Under the pieces are notes generated by a model that saw only the letters and a program-made list of their open reading frames with translations, did no database searches and had not been told where the DNA came from. The position numbers were made by a program, and so were the translations under genes. Below are positions 8,792-17,233 of a stretch of 64,000 bases of DNA, one piece after another. This stretch comes from Kibdelosporangium sp. MJ126-NF4. GTDB lineage: Bacteria; Actinomycetota; Actinomycetes; Mycobacteriales; Pseudonocardiaceae. The number at the start of each line of letters is the position of its first letter. Position 1 is the stretch's first letter. The stretch spans positions 248,001-312,000 of the forward strand of contig NZ_CDME01000002.1 in the NCBI RefSeq assembly GCF_000826545.1, in the 5' to 3' direction.

Positions 8792-8804
8792 TCCCCTAAG
8801 GGGA
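8792..8804. promoter_or_regulatory. Palindrome TCCCCTAAGGGGA upstream of the DUF2156 membrane gene
   Basis: TCCCC-TAA-GGGGA lies 54 bp before the proposed start at 8858 and after the transporter stop. Short C-run/G-run palindromes of this kind resemble CsoR-type copper-repressor sites, which would suit a metal-response stretch, but no csoR gene is in view. A second small repeat, CTGAG-ACGAC-CTCAG, precedes it at about 8764-8778. Confidence 0.35.
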
Positions 8805-8857
8805 ATCTCGCCCTGCCGTTGGATGTACCGGGCGGCTCCGTCCACAACACTTTGCCC

Positions 8858-10993
8858 ATGACCACCGCAGCGTCGGCGACCGAGCCCATTGCACGAGGAC
8901 CGGTCCGCCGCACGGTCACGGCGCTCAGGCAGCGCCTGCCGTTCACCAGCACCGTTGTGCTGGCCATGCTCCTGCTGGCCGTCGCGACCGGGGCGCTCTG
9001 GAGCGCCATCGAGGACCGCGCGGTCTTCCCGTTCGTCGGCTATGGAGTGTCCTCACTGGAGGCTGGTCGGTGGTGGACGGTCGTCACCGGACCGTTCTTC
9101 GCGGTCACCCCTTGGTACTACCTGCCGATGGTCGGCAGTTTCGCGCTCCTCGTCGGGTTCGCCGAGTGGCGGCTGGGGACGCGGCGTGCGATGGCTGTGA
9201 CGATCGGTGGTCAGGTCGTCTCGGTGCTGGTGGCGACCCTGTTCCTCGCGTTGTGCCGTAACTCCGACTGGGAGTGGGCTGTGCGGGTCGGGGGCAACCT
9301 CGACGCCGGGTTCTCCGGCGGTGCGCTCGCTGCGGTGGCTGTCGCCAGCGCGACGTTGCGGCCCCCGTGGCGGCTGCGCCTGCGTGCCGGGCTGTGTGTG
9401 TACGCCGCGGTGACGATCATCTACGTCGGTACGCTCGCCGATCTCGTGCATTTCTTCGCGTTGACGTTGGCGATCCCCGTGGGCAAACGGCTGGTGGGTG
9501 CGCGCTGGGCGCCTGCCACGGTGCGGCTGAACGTGCGGGAGTGGCGCCTGTTGGGCGTTGCCGGTCTGCTGCTGCTCAGCATCGCCGAGGTGGTCATGTT
9601 CCTCGTGCCCGGCACTGGCCCGTTCGGCTCGGCGGATGGGGTGTCGCTCTCAGCGCCGGAGCTGGCGGTCCTGGTCCTGCTGGTGGTGCCGATGCTCAAC
9701 GGGCTGCGCAGGGGCAGTCTTGTCGCGTGGCGTTGGGCGGTCGCGCTGTCGGCGTTCGTGGCGCTGCAGGGTGCCGTGGTCGCCACGCTGGTCGCGGCGG
9801 CCGACGTGCTCGGTGGCGAATACGATGCTGTGGGCCTGCCGCTGTTCTTCGCGGACAATCTACTGTGGTTGATCGAACTGATCCTCCTGCTCGTCGGGCG
9901 GTACGCCTTCCTCGTGCCTTCACGGCGCCGGTTGCGCCGCCACAACCAGGGGCCCGGCCCGGCGCTGGCCCGCACGCTGCTCGGGCGGCACGGCGGCAGC
10001 ACGCTGTCATGGATGACGACGTGGCCATCCAACAAGTACTTCCTCCGTCAGGACGGCAGGTCCTACCTCGCCTACCGACGCCATGCCGGGGTCGCCGTCG
10101 CGCTCGGCGACCCGATCGCGCCGGACGGCACAGCGGTCCAGACAGTCACCGAGTTCACCGCGACGTGCGAGAACTCCGGTCTGGTGCCGTGTGTGTTCTC
10201 GGCGACCGAAGCCACCATCGCGGTGACGCGCGAACTGGGCTGGCAGCACGTCCAAGTGGCTGAGGACAACGTGCTCGACCTCGCCGACCTCGAGTTCCGC
10301 GGCAAGGCGTGGCAGGACGTCCGGACGGCGCTGAACAAGGCAGCCAGACAAGGCATCGACTTCCGGCTGGTTCGCCTGGCCGACCAACCGGAACCCATCC
10401 TGGCCCAGGTCAGGTCGTTGTCGGAGGAGTGGATGTCGAGCAAGGGCATGCCGGAGATGGGCTTCACCCTCGGCGGACTCGACGAAGCGATGGACCCGGC
10501 AACCCGCGTCGGTCTCGCGGTGGACGCCGAAGGCACGGTCCACGGCATGACATCGTGGCTGCCGGTGCACACGGGCGCGGGCAAGGTCAGCGGTTGGACG
10601 TTGGACGTCATGCGCCGCGGTGCCCATGGTTTCCGTCCCGTGATGGAGTTCCTCATCGCGTCGGCGTGCCTGGCCTTCCGTGCCGAAGGCGCGCGGTTCG
10701 TGTCGCTTTCGGGCGCCCCGCTGGCCCACAGCCGCGAGCGCGGCGGCGCGTGCCACATGGTCGAGCGGGCACTGGAATCGTTGGGCAAGCTCATGGAGCC
10801 GTACTACGGATTCCGCTCACTGCACGCCTTCAAGGCGAAGTTCCAGCCCCGGCGCGTCCCGCTGTACCTGGCCTTCCGCGACGAGGCCGACCTGCCGCGG
10901 ATCGGGCTGGCACTGAGCCGCGCATACCTCCCCGATGTCCGGCTACGCGAACTGACCAAGCTGGTGGCTCGTCGCGCAACCGTGGTCGGGTAA
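8858..10993 (+). CDS. Membrane protein with DUF2156/MprF-like aminoacyl-phospholipid synthase domain
   Basis: 711 residues from the ATG at 8858. The first half has a short basic N-terminus and about nine hydrophobic helices, including a rhomboid-like block ('GRWWTVVTGPFF', 'GSFALLVGFAEWRLG'). The second half, from about residue 370, is a cytoplasmic DUF2156 domain: 'NKYFLRQDGRSYLAYRRHAGVAVALGDPIAP', 'SEEWMSSKGMPEMGFTLGG', 'YYGFRSLHAFKAKFQPRRVPLYLAF'. This is the dual-GNAT fold that transfers amino acids from tRNA to phosphatidylglycerol in MprF/LysX proteins. Aminoacyl-lipid formation would alter envelope charge and resistance to cationic agents; substrate tRNA and lipid are unknown. Confidence 0.8.
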   Translation: MTTAASATEPIARGPVRRTVTALRQRLPFTSTVVLAMLLLAVATGALWSAIEDRAVFPFVGYGVSSLEAGRWWTVVTGPFFAVTPWYYLPMVGSFALLVGFAEWRLGTRRAMAVTIGGQVVSVLVATLFLALCRNSDWEWAVRVGGNLDAGFSGGALAAVAVASATLRPPWRLRLRAGLCVYAAVTIIYVGTLADLVHFFALTLAIPVGKRLVGARWAPATVRLNVREWRLLGVAGLLLLSIAEVVMFLVPGTGPFGSADGVSLSAPELAVLVLLVVPMLNGLRRGSLVAWRWAVALSAFVALQGAVVATLVAAADVLGGEYDAVGLPLFFADNLLWLIELILLLVGRYAFLVPSRRRLRRHNQGPGPALARTLLGRHGGSTLSWMTTWPSNKYFLRQDGRSYLAYRRHAGVAVALGDPIAPDGTAVQTVTEFTATCENSGLVPCVFSATEATIAVTRELGWQHVQVAEDNVLDLADLEFRGKAWQDVRTALNKAARQGIDFRLVRLADQPEPILAQVRSLSEEWMSSKGMPEMGFTLGGLDEAMDPATRVGLAVDAEGTVHGMTSWLPVHTGAGKVSGWTLDVMRRGAHGFRPVMEFLIASACLAFRAEGARFVSLSGAPLAHSRERGGACHMVERALESLGKLMEPYYGFRSLHAFKAKFQPRRVPLYLAFRDEADLPRIGLALSRAYLPDVRLRELTKLVARRATVVG

Positions 10994-11107
10994 CGGGTGG
11001 TTCCCGGCCGGGTGTGGGGTGGTTGCGGACCGTGGCGTGCGGGTACCTACAAGGGTGTCCGAATTGGCAGATGGCGAAGGCGCCGCACACTGTCCGGGTG
11101 AGTTGGC

Positions 11108-12088
11108 GTGAGCAGCGAAGGCAACCGCAGCCGCGTCACGGTTCTGGTCGCGTTGGCGGCGAACCTGGGTGTGGGTGTCGCGAAGTTCGTGGCCGGGCTG
11201 TTGTCCGGCTCGGGCGCGTTGCTGTCCGAGGCCGCGCACTCGCTTGGCGATGTGTCCACTCAGGTCCTGTTGCTCGCGGCCGTGAGCCGGTCGCAACGCC
11301 CCGCGGACCGTCGGTATCCGTTCGGCTACGGCAAGGAACGCTACTTCTGGTCGCTGTTGGCCGCTGTGGGGATCATGGTGTCCGGTGCGGCCTTCTCGGT
11401 GTACGAAGGTACTCGGACCATTGTGGTCGGTGGTGAGCTGACCGAGTACGTGTGGGTGAACTATCTCGTGCTGGGTATTGCCCTGCTGATGGAGGGCACC
11501 TCGTTGGTACAGGCGGCGCGGCAGGTCAACCAGGAGGCGACGGATCACCGGCGGACGGTACGAGCGCAACTGGTCAGTAGTGACGACCCGACGCCGCGGG
11601 CGGTGGTCATGGAGGACAGCGCCGCCGTGATCGGCATTCTGCTCGCCGCGGCAGGGGTCGGTCTGCACCAACTCACCGGAACCGCTGTCTGGGACGGGAT
11701 CGCCTCGATCCTGATCGGGCTTCTGCTGGCGTTCGTGGCCTTGTCGCTGGCGAGCACGAGCAAGCGGCTGTTGCTGGGCAGGCAGGCCGATGCCGGGATG
11801 ATCCGGGCGATCGAGCTACGGCTGGAGGAGCAACCGGAGATCGACGACGTGGTGGATCTGATGACCATGATGACCGGAACCGACCGTGTGCTGCTCTGTG
11901 CCCGGGTGGATTTCGTGGACAGCTACACAGCGGGTGACGTGGAGCAGGCCTGTGTCCGGATCGACGACGACCTGCGGGCCGAGTTCGAGGATCTGGACGA
12001 GATCTTCATCCAGCCGGTTCCACGGTCCAACCGTGACCTGCGTGACCGGGTGCTGCGTCGTTACGGCCGCGTCCTGGCCGACGAGTGA
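11108..12088 (+). CDS. Cation diffusion facilitator (CDF) family transporter
   Basis: The 326-aa CDF protein starts at GTG 11108. Six transmembrane helices are expected; 'SGSGALLSEAAHSLGDVSTQVLLL' contains the Ser-x-Ser-x-Ala-Leu-Leu-x-Glu-x-x-His-x-x-x-Asp metal-site signature of TM2, followed by 'RRYPFGYGKERYFW'. 'RAVVMEDSAAVIGILLAAAGVGLHQLTG' supplies the TM5 Glu-Asp pair. The C-terminal cytoplasmic domain (from about residue 225) has the ferredoxin-like fold typical of CDF dimers. It probably exports Zn, Fe, Mn or Co using proton antiport; the ion cannot be fixed. The preceding membrane gene is on the same strand. Confidence 0.9.
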   Translation: MSSEGNRSRVTVLVALAANLGVGVAKFVAGLLSGSGALLSEAAHSLGDVSTQVLLLAAVSRSQRPADRRYPFGYGKERYFWSLLAAVGIMVSGAAFSVYEGTRTIVVGGELTEYVWVNYLVLGIALLMEGTSLVQAARQVNQEATDHRRTVRAQLVSSDDPTPRAVVMEDSAAVIGILLAAAGVGLHQLTGTAVWDGIASILIGLLLAFVALSLASTSKRLLLGRQADAGMIRAIELRLEEQPEIDDVVDLMTMMTGTDRVLLCARVDFVDSYTAGDVEQACVRIDDDLRAEFEDLDEIFIQPVPRSNRDLRDRVLRRYGRVLADE

Positions 12089-12123
12089 GCCGACATCGCA
12101 GCGGTCGGTGCCCCGGTGAGCAA

Positions 12124-12148
12124 GTTTTCAACGGTCACGTACGGGTAT
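12124..12148 (+). promoter_or_regulatory. Sigma-B-like promoter (GTTT-N15-GGGTAT) before the hemerythrin gene
   Basis: GTTT (12124-12127) and GGGTAT (12143-12148) are 15 bp apart, matching the GTTT-N(12-16)-GGGTAT consensus of SigB/stress sigma factors in actinomycetes. The hemerythrin ATG follows 37 bp later with a GGAGG. General-stress control of an oxygen/NO-sensing or iron-handling protein would be consistent. Confidence 0.6.
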
Positions 12149-12185
12149 TCGACGGTGTACATTCGGCAACCCGGTTGGAGGGACC

Positions 12186-12686
12186 ATGTCCACGGACGCG
12201 ATCGTGCTCCTGAAAGACGACCACAAGCAGATGCGCCAGCTGTTCACCGCGTTCGGCAACGCGGGGGAGCGGGCGAAGGTCACCAAGGGCAGGCTGGTGG
12301 ACAGGATCCTCGAGGCGCTCACGGTGCACACGTACATCGAGAACGAGATCATGTACCCGGAGGTCCGAAAACTCCTGCCGGACCTGGAGGACGACGTCCT
12401 CGAGTCCTATGAGGAGCATCATGTCGCCGACCTGCTGTGCATGGAACTGGCAACGATGAAACCGGACGACGAGCGGTTCGACGCCAAGGTGACCGTGCTC
12501 ATCGAGAACGTCACCCACCACATGGAGGAAGAGGAACAGGAGTGGTTCCCGAAGGTGCGCGCTGGTCTGGGGCGTAAGGAGTTGCAGGAGATGGGCGCGC
12601 GGATGATCGAGGCGAAGAAGAAGGCCCCGCGACGTCCGATGCAACCGCGCGCCCTCAAGAAAGCGGTGGACGCCATGCTCGCGTGA
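12186..12686 (+). CDS. Hemerythrin HHE-domain protein
   Basis: The 166-aa protein starts with 'IVLLKDDHKQMRQLF', the first metal-ligand His motif of HHE domains, then 'LTVHTYIENEIMYPEV' (His-x-x-x-Glu), 'YEEHHVADLLCMEL' and 'HHMEEEEQEWFPKV' (His...Glu). All four helices with diiron ligands are present, so a diiron site should form. The C-terminal tail is Lys/Arg/Ala-rich and could be flexible. The GGAGGGACC before ATG 12186 is a strong ribosome site. Function could be oxygen or NO binding, or iron storage in stress; this family is often stress-induced in actinomycetes. Confidence 0.9.
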   Translation: MSTDAIVLLKDDHKQMRQLFTAFGNAGERAKVTKGRLVDRILEALTVHTYIENEIMYPEVRKLLPDLEDDVLESYEEHHVADLLCMELATMKPDDERFDAKVTVLIENVTHHMEEEEQEWFPKVRAGLGRKELQEMGARMIEAKKKAPRRPMQPRALKKAVDAMLA

Positions 12687-12757
12687 CACCGAGACTGGCC
12701 ACCAGGCCGCTCGGGGTTGAACTGTGGAGATCGCGGGTACCGTTTCCTGTGGACATC

Positions 12758-13150
12758 ATGCTCCGGAGGGTCTGCGCTGCGTCGACGCTCGCGCTGCTGG
12801 CCGGTTGTGGCGGTTCGCGGGAAACGGATCCCGTGCTGGACGCCGCAGCGCGGTTCGAGTCCGCTGTGGCCAGTCATGACGGTGTCGCGGCGTGTTCCCT
12901 GCTGGCGCCCGAGGCCGTGCGCCGAGTGAACGATCTCCGCCCGGAAGGATGCGCGCAGGCCGTACCGAAGTTGTCCCTTCCAACGTCGCCGCTGGGTGGC
13001 CAGGTGCAGGTCTGGGGAGATACCGCGCAGGTTCGCGCGCCCGCGGACACGCTGTTCCTCCGCAGGTTTCCCGAGGGGTGGCGGATCATCGGAGCCGGTT
13101 GCCGGTCGCGTGGTGAACGGCCCTACGAGTGCACAGTGGACGGAACATGA
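12758..13150 (+). CDS. Small secreted lipoprotein, SnoaL/DUF4878-like size
   Basis: About 130 residues from ATG 12758 (GTG 12749 is possible; 12683 would add a non-signal extension). The N-terminus is a lipoprotein signal: 'MLRRVCAASTLALLAGCGG', with the lipobox Leu-Leu-Ala-Gly-Cys and Cys at residue 17. The mature part has a helix ('LDAAARFESAVASHDGVAACSLLAPEAVRRV') and alternating strands, with paired Cys, resembling the NTF2-like fold of small actinobacterial lipoproteins. Function is unknown. Its stop overlaps the ATG of the next short gene (ATGA, 13147). Confidence 0.7.
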   Translation: MLRRVCAASTLALLAGCGGSRETDPVLDAAARFESAVASHDGVAACSLLAPEAVRRVNDLRPEGCAQAVPKLSLPTSPLGGQVQVWGDTAQVRAPADTLFLRRFPEGWRIIGAGCRSRGERPYECTVDGT

Positions 13151-13236
13151 TCACGCGGGGGATCTTCGTTCTCTACCTGGTGGCTGTCATCGGCGGCCTG
13201 ACCTGGTGCGTCATTGCCGGGCTGCTGGGGCGGTGA
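13147..13236 (+). CDS. 29-aa single-helix membrane peptide
   Basis: ATG 13147 overlaps the lipoprotein stop codon as ATGA. The 29 codons are almost entirely one hydrophobic segment: MITRGIFVLYLVAVIGGLTW continuing to CVIAGLLGR before TGA at 13234. A positively charged start and end flank one transmembrane helix. Its coupling to the lipoprotein suggests it is real, perhaps a small membrane anchor or modulator; no function is known. Confidence 0.5.
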   Translation: MITRGIFVLYLVAVIGGLTWCVIAGLLGR

Positions 13237-13243
13237 CGCGAGA

Positions 13244-13927
13244 ATGGACCGCATCTCCCGATTTGTCCGGAACAACGGTCTGAGCCTGGGTTTCGGTCTG
13301 TTGTTCCTGCTCGCCCTGGCTGGGCAGGCGCTGGCCGGGTACGCCGACTTCAACGACCGGATGCTCGACGCCGGTGGAGCGCCTGTCGACTTCCCGCGCT
13401 ACGTGACGTCGTCGGATTTCGCGGTGGACATGGCGGAGAACTGGCAGTCCGAGTACCTGCAGTTCTTCCTGTACATCCTGCTGACGATCTGGCTGATCCA
13501 ACTGGGCTCGCCGGAGTCCAAGCACACCGACGAGATCGGCCTGGAATCAGCCGAACAACAGCTGCTCGGGCGGCACGCTCGCGAAGGATCGCCTGCATGG
13601 GCCCGTTCGGGCGGTTGGCGGACACGAGTCTTCTCATCGTCGCTCGGGCTGGCCATGGGCGGCCTGTTCCTGCTTTCCTGGCTGGCGCAGTCCGTTGCGG
13701 GCCAGAGCGCCCACAACTCCGAACAACTCGGCCACCTCGAGGACCCCGTCAGCTGGGCGGGCTACGTGGCGTCGGCCGATTTCTGGAACCGGACCCTGCA
13801 GAACTGGCAGTCGGAGTTCCTCGCCATCGGTTCGATGGCCGTCTTCAGTGTCTACCTGCGACAGCGTGGCTCGCCCGAGTCGAAGCCAGTCGGCGCACCG
13901 CACGCGACGACCGAACAGTCCGGCTGA
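13244..13927 (+). CDS. DUF6766-family membrane protein with internal duplication
   Basis: 227 residues from ATG 13244. It contains two related halves, each with a transmembrane helix, a Tyr-Val-x-Ser-x-Asp-Phe segment, 'NWQSE(Y/F)L', another hydrophobic helix, and a terminal 'GSPESK'. The first is around residues 15-90, the second around 130-215. This duplicated layout is typical of the DUF6766 family, seen in actinobacteria and proteobacteria near stress genes. Function is unknown. It converges on the HhH endonuclease gene with 18 bp between stops. Confidence 0.8.
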   Translation: MDRISRFVRNNGLSLGFGLLFLLALAGQALAGYADFNDRMLDAGGAPVDFPRYVTSSDFAVDMAENWQSEYLQFFLYILLTIWLIQLGSPESKHTDEIGLESAEQQLLGRHAREGSPAWARSGGWRTRVFSSSLGLAMGGLFLLSWLAQSVAGQSAHNSEQLGHLEDPVSWAGYVASADFWNRTLQNWQSEFLAIGSMAVFSVYLRQRGSPESKPVGAPHATTEQSG

Positions 13928-13945
13928 TCACTCGGGCCAGGCTGA

Positions 13946-14587
13946 TCACCGGCCCAGGACCTGGCCGGTGACCTGGCGGCTGAGGCTGACCCGCACCAGA
14001 GCCGCGGCCAGCCTGGCCTGGTCCCGTGTTCCGGCCAGCCGAGCCAGTTTCCCGGAATCCATGGGCAGGCCTATCCGCTTCGCGCCGTCGAGCGTCTTGT
14101 TGTCGAAGTATGGTCGCAGTTCGGGCCACACGGACTGGGCTTCACGGCAGAAGATGTCCGCCCCGACCGGCCCGAGGCGGGGAAAGCGGCGCAGCGACTG
14201 GTGCAACGCCTCCACATCGCCGTCTGCTTCCCGCCTGAGCCTCCGCAGGTCGCCTCGATAGTCGTCCCGTAGTAACTGGGCACCGTCACCGAGCGCGGTC
14301 GCGGTGCTTTCGTCGTAGCGCACGTAGTGGGCTTTGCCCAGGGCATCCACCCGTTGTTGCCACGTGGCTTCGAGCATCTTCGCCGGGGTGGTCATCCCTG
14401 CCCTGGCCAGTTCGGCGGCCGCCTCGACGGCGATGTCGGCCTTGATACGGGTGGACAGCAGCACACTGAGCACCAGCAGTCTGTACAGCGGGGACGGCTT
14501 GTCGGCCAAGCGGATACCGGCCTGCTCGGCAAAGGTGCGCCCGGCGACATCCAGCAGCCGTGCCGCCAGCTTCGTCTGGTCGGTCAT
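13946..14587 (-). CDS. HhH-GPD-type endonuclease III-like protein
   Basis: 213 residues from ATG 14587, preceded by GGAGAACC; the longer in-frame extension lacks family features. The sequence 'LYRLLVLSVLLSTRIKADIAVEAAAELARAGMTTPAKMLEA' matches the helical core of endonuclease III-like glycosylases, and 'LRRFPRLGPVGADIFCREAQSVWPE' supplies the helix-hairpin-helix (Gly-Pro-Val-Gly-Ala-Asp). No C-terminal four-Cys iron-sulfur loop is present, unlike Nth. Members are annotated as endonucleases acting on damaged bases; substrate specificity is unproven. Confidence 0.75.
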   Translation of the reverse strand: MTDQTKLAARLLDVAGRTFAEQAGIRLADKPSPLYRLLVLSVLLSTRIKADIAVEAAAELARAGMTTPAKMLEATWQQRVDALGKAHYVRYDESTATALGDGAQLLRDDYRGDLRRLRREADGDVEALHQSLRRFPRLGPVGADIFCREAQSVWPELRPYFDNKTLDGAKRIGLPMDSGKLARLAGTRDQARLAAALVRVSLSRQVTGQVLGR

Positions 14588-14745
14588 GGTTCTCCGTGGG
14601 CAATCGGGTGTGTCATCTCGGCTACCCACTGATCCCGGGTTGACACCCCGCAGTGGGACGAGGACGAACTGGCCATGGATGTTTGCCCGGAATCGAGCAC
14701 GGGTACGACAGAGTCGCGTCAAACAGGCGGCGTGCGAGGCGCGGC

Positions 14746-15240
14746 GTGCACATCACGCTTCCCGAACAGGTGGCGAGACGCATGGATCTCGATTTCGATT
14801 CCCCCGCGGCCCATGGCCTGCGCCATTACGTGCGGCTCGTCGCCGCCGAGCTCGGTCTGACGGGCGACAGCTCGTTGGTCCAACTCGAGCCGCCGGCCAA
14901 CGCCTATCTGGCCCTTGACGACCGGCTGGCGCGCTTCCCGGGGCGTGACCTCGCGCTGATCTGGGATGAGGAACACGGCTGGGCTCTCGCCGTCGAGACA
15001 CACTCCGGCGAGGACCTCATCGTCCAGCGTCGTCTGGGCGGCGACGTGCTGCCACCACCCCGAGTCGTCGGTCAGTTCGCCCGCAGCTCGCAGGATCACG
15101 CGTTGTCCGGCCTGCCCACGCTTCCGGTCCTGCGCAACAGCGATGATCGCGACGACCTCGAAGCCAGACTGGTCGACTACCTCCCCGACCTGACGACGAC
15201 AGCCGGGACGGCGGGACGCCGCGCAGTGTGGCCGCCGTGA
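14746..15240 (+). CDS. DUF6292-family protein
   Basis: 164 residues from GTG 14746 (ATG 14782 is an alternative; neither has a strong ribosome site). The core 'HGLRHYVRLVAAELGL' ... 'PANAYLALDDRLARFPGRDLALIWDEEHGWALAVE' ... 'VLPPPRVVGQF' is the DUF6292 pattern, abundant and often multicopy in Pseudonocardiaceae. There is no signal peptide or membrane helix. Function is unknown; its presence is a useful taxonomic hint. Confidence 0.7.
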   Translation: MHITLPEQVARRMDLDFDSPAAHGLRHYVRLVAAELGLTGDSSLVQLEPPANAYLALDDRLARFPGRDLALIWDEEHGWALAVETHSGEDLIVQRRLGGDVLPPPRVVGQFARSSQDHALSGLPTLPVLRNSDDRDDLEARLVDYLPDLTTTAGTAGRRAVWPP

Positions 15241-15313
15241 GGGTGTTGCATGGTCATCGGGTGAGGCGGGTAACCCCTGGTGGACACAGTCGTGCAAGAC
15301 GAAAGGGCAGCCC

Positions 15314-15544
15314 ATGACGCAGTTCGATCCCGCGCAGCCGCCGGACGAGGTCGCGGAGACGAGCGCGCTTGCCTCCGCCGAGGTCGGTGTCGAGCAGCCG
15401 GAAGCGGACACGATGGAACAGGTGCGGCCGACCGGGGACGAAAGGCACGACGAGATGCCGGACACGATCCCGTGGGACGCCGACCCGGCCGACGTGATCG
15501 AACAGCACCGTGATGTCGAGGCTGGCGAGGAGGACGATCGCTGA
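15314..15544 (+). CDS. Small acidic conserved hypothetical protein
   Basis: 76 residues, strongly acidic, with AAGGGCAGCCC just before the ATG at 15314. The C-terminal 'IPWDADPADVIEQHRDVEAGEEDD' resembles a short acidic tail motif common to many small actinobacterial proteins of unknown role. No Cys, signal or membrane helix is visible; most of it should be disordered. It follows the DUF6292 gene on the same strand. Confidence 0.6.
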   Translation: MTQFDPAQPPDEVAETSALASAEVGVEQPEADTMEQVRPTGDERHDEMPDTIPWDADPADVIEQHRDVEAGEEDDR

Positions 15545-15914
15545 GCCCGTCGATCTCGGTCGTCCTCACCGGACTGTTCAACGACCGAGGCCCCTGCCCT
15601 TGAGTCGCTGCCCGGCCTGGGCGTACCGGGGGTCGGCGTTCGGTATCGCAGCGCGGTCGGCGAGCACGACCTCCTGACCCCGGACCTGGCGTATCCTCGG
15701 GTTCAAGGTCGGGTGGTGGTGTGCTCGTAGTACTGCCTCCTGCCGCGAGGCATCCAGGACGTGTGTGGTCTACCCGCTGTCGCAGTTGTCCAACCATCAC
15801 AGGGTTACCGGCCTGAGGTTTCCCCGACCGCCGCAGGGGAAACCCGCGTAAGTGCAGGTTGGCAGGACCCTTTTTGCTTAGCCGCGGACGGCAACTACGC
15901 GAAAGGTGATCCCG
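15545..15914. other. 370-bp gene-free stretch holding a strong hairpin, leader of the HesB-like gene
   Basis: No convincing coding sequence is seen. The notable element is a perfect 9-bp stem: GGTTTCCCC (15817-15825), a 10-nt loop, GGGGAAACC (15836-15844). It is followed by a T-run (15871-15875) and then the ribosome site GAAAGG for the HesB-like ATG at 15915. Structured RNA plus a T-run ahead of a gene could be an attenuator or an unclassified leader. I could not match it to a known riboswitch. Confidence 0.45.
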
Positions 15915-16205
15915 ATGCTTGTTCTCACCCCGATAGCTGTCGAGGTAGTCACCGCCATCACCGCCGCCAGCAGTATGCCCCTGGCCGCCGGGCTGCGTAT
16001 CGCGGCTGAGGAAGTCTCTCCCGAGGGCGCGAACTTGGCAGCCGAGCTCGTGAAGTCCCCGATGGATGGTGATCAGGTTCTCGCGCAGAGGGGCGCACGG
16101 GTGTATCTGGACCGGGTGGCGGCGACCTATCTCGACGACAAGGTGCTGACCGTTGAGCTGCAAGCCGATGGACAGCCGCGGTTCATGTTGTTCGACCCCA
16201 GGTAG
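15915..16205 (+). CDS. HesB/IscA-like Fe-S adaptor homologue
   Basis: 96 residues from ATG 15915, preceded by GAAAGG. The start 'MLVLTPIAVEVVTAITAASSMPLAAGLRIAAEE' and end 'LDDKVLTVELQADGQPRFMLFDPR' fit the compact beta fold of HesB-like/'adhesin' proteins seen in actinomycetes. The three Cys ligands of true A-type iron-sulfur carriers are absent, so cluster binding is doubtful. It probably belongs to the degenerate HesB-like group of unknown function. Confidence 0.65.
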   Translation: MLVLTPIAVEVVTAITAASSMPLAAGLRIAAEEVSPEGANLAAELVKSPMDGDQVLAQRGARVYLDRVAATYLDDKVLTVELQADGQPRFMLFDPR

Positions 16206-16250
16206 AGAACGAGTCAAGCTGCCAGCATCGCTGAACCGGCGGGTGCGCCC

Positions 16251-17150
16251 TCACGGACCACCTGGCCCGTCGGCTCGATCCGCGGCGAGGACCAGCCGAG
16301 CCACTTCGGCTGGCGCCTCCCGGGGCGGGAAGTGACCGATTCCGTCGAGCACGACCCGTGCGTAGCCCGCCTGGAACAGGTCCTGCTTGTCCTCAGTCGT
16401 TTCCGGGAGGTTGTCGGCGTCCTGCGAGCCGTGCAGCACAAGGGTGGGGCGCATGACCGGGGCCGGTTCGAGCAGTTTCCGTTCGATGTCCGCGTAGGCG
16501 GGATCGCCGTCCGCCTCGCCCCAGCGGTGCAGGTAGGCGTGCGTACTGATGGCGGCCCAGTCGTCGTTGTCCCACGCCTGGGCCGCCTGGTCGAACTCCG
16601 ACCGGCCGAACCGCCACGACGGCGACCAGGTCTGCCAGAGGTAGCGGCAGAAACCACGGCGGTCCTCCGCCACAGCCCGCCGCCCGCGTTCGGTCGCGAC
16701 GAACCACTCGTACCAGTACGCGTGCGTCGACGCCCAGCTCAGCGGCGCGTCTGGTTTGTTGGTCACGTGTCCTGCCGAGATGGCGACGATCCGCGCCACC
16801 CGCTCGGGAAATAGCGCGCCGACCACATAGGCCGCGCGTGCTCCCCAGTCGTGCCCGACGACGAGCACATCCCGCAGGTCCAGCGCGTCCAGCAGGTCGG
16901 CCAAGTCACGCCCCAGCGCACCGATCTGTCCACTGCGGACAGTGTCGGTCGACCGGAACCGGGTCGCGCCGAACCCGCGCAGCCAAGGTCGGATGACCCG
17001 ATATCCGGCGTCGTGCCAGTCTGCCAACAGTCCATCCCAGCAGTGCGGGTCGTCGGGCCAACCGTGCACAGCCACCAGAGGGACACCGTCGTCGGGACCA
17101 CTGAACTCGCAGTCGATCTCGAGAACGTCGGTGAGAACAGTTTTGCCCAT
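16251..17150 (-). CDS. Alpha/beta-hydrolase, epoxide-hydrolase-like
   Basis: 299 residues from ATG 17150. The oxyanion motif His-Gly-Trp-Pro ('AVHGWPDDPHCW'), nucleophile elbow 'VVGHDWGARAAY' (Asp nucleophile as in epoxide hydrolases and haloalkane dehalogenases) and terminal 'GIGHFPPREAP' (catalytic His) are all present. Asp as nucleophile argues against a serine esterase. Its start is about 85 bp downstream of the P450 stop on the same strand, so the two may act in one oxidation/epoxide-opening or detoxification route. Confidence 0.85.
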   Translation of the reverse strand: MGKTVLTDVLEIDCEFSGPDDGVPLVAVHGWPDDPHCWDGLLADWHDAGYRVIRPWLRGFGATRFRSTDTVRSGQIGALGRDLADLLDALDLRDVLVVGHDWGARAAYVVGALFPERVARIVAISAGHVTNKPDAPLSWASTHAYWYEWFVATERGRRAVAEDRRGFCRYLWQTWSPSWRFGRSEFDQAAQAWDNDDWAAISTHAYLHRWGEADGDPAYADIERKLLEPAPVMRPTLVLHGSQDADNLPETTEDKQDLFQAGYARVVLDGIGHFPPREAPAEVARLVLAADRADGPGGP

Positions 17151-17233
17151 ACGCGTGGTGTTGCCCGTTGCCCACCAGCCGAAACCGCACTGGCGCGTAG
17201 TCGAGCGACTCGTCGGTTGTGGACTCGGGATGG

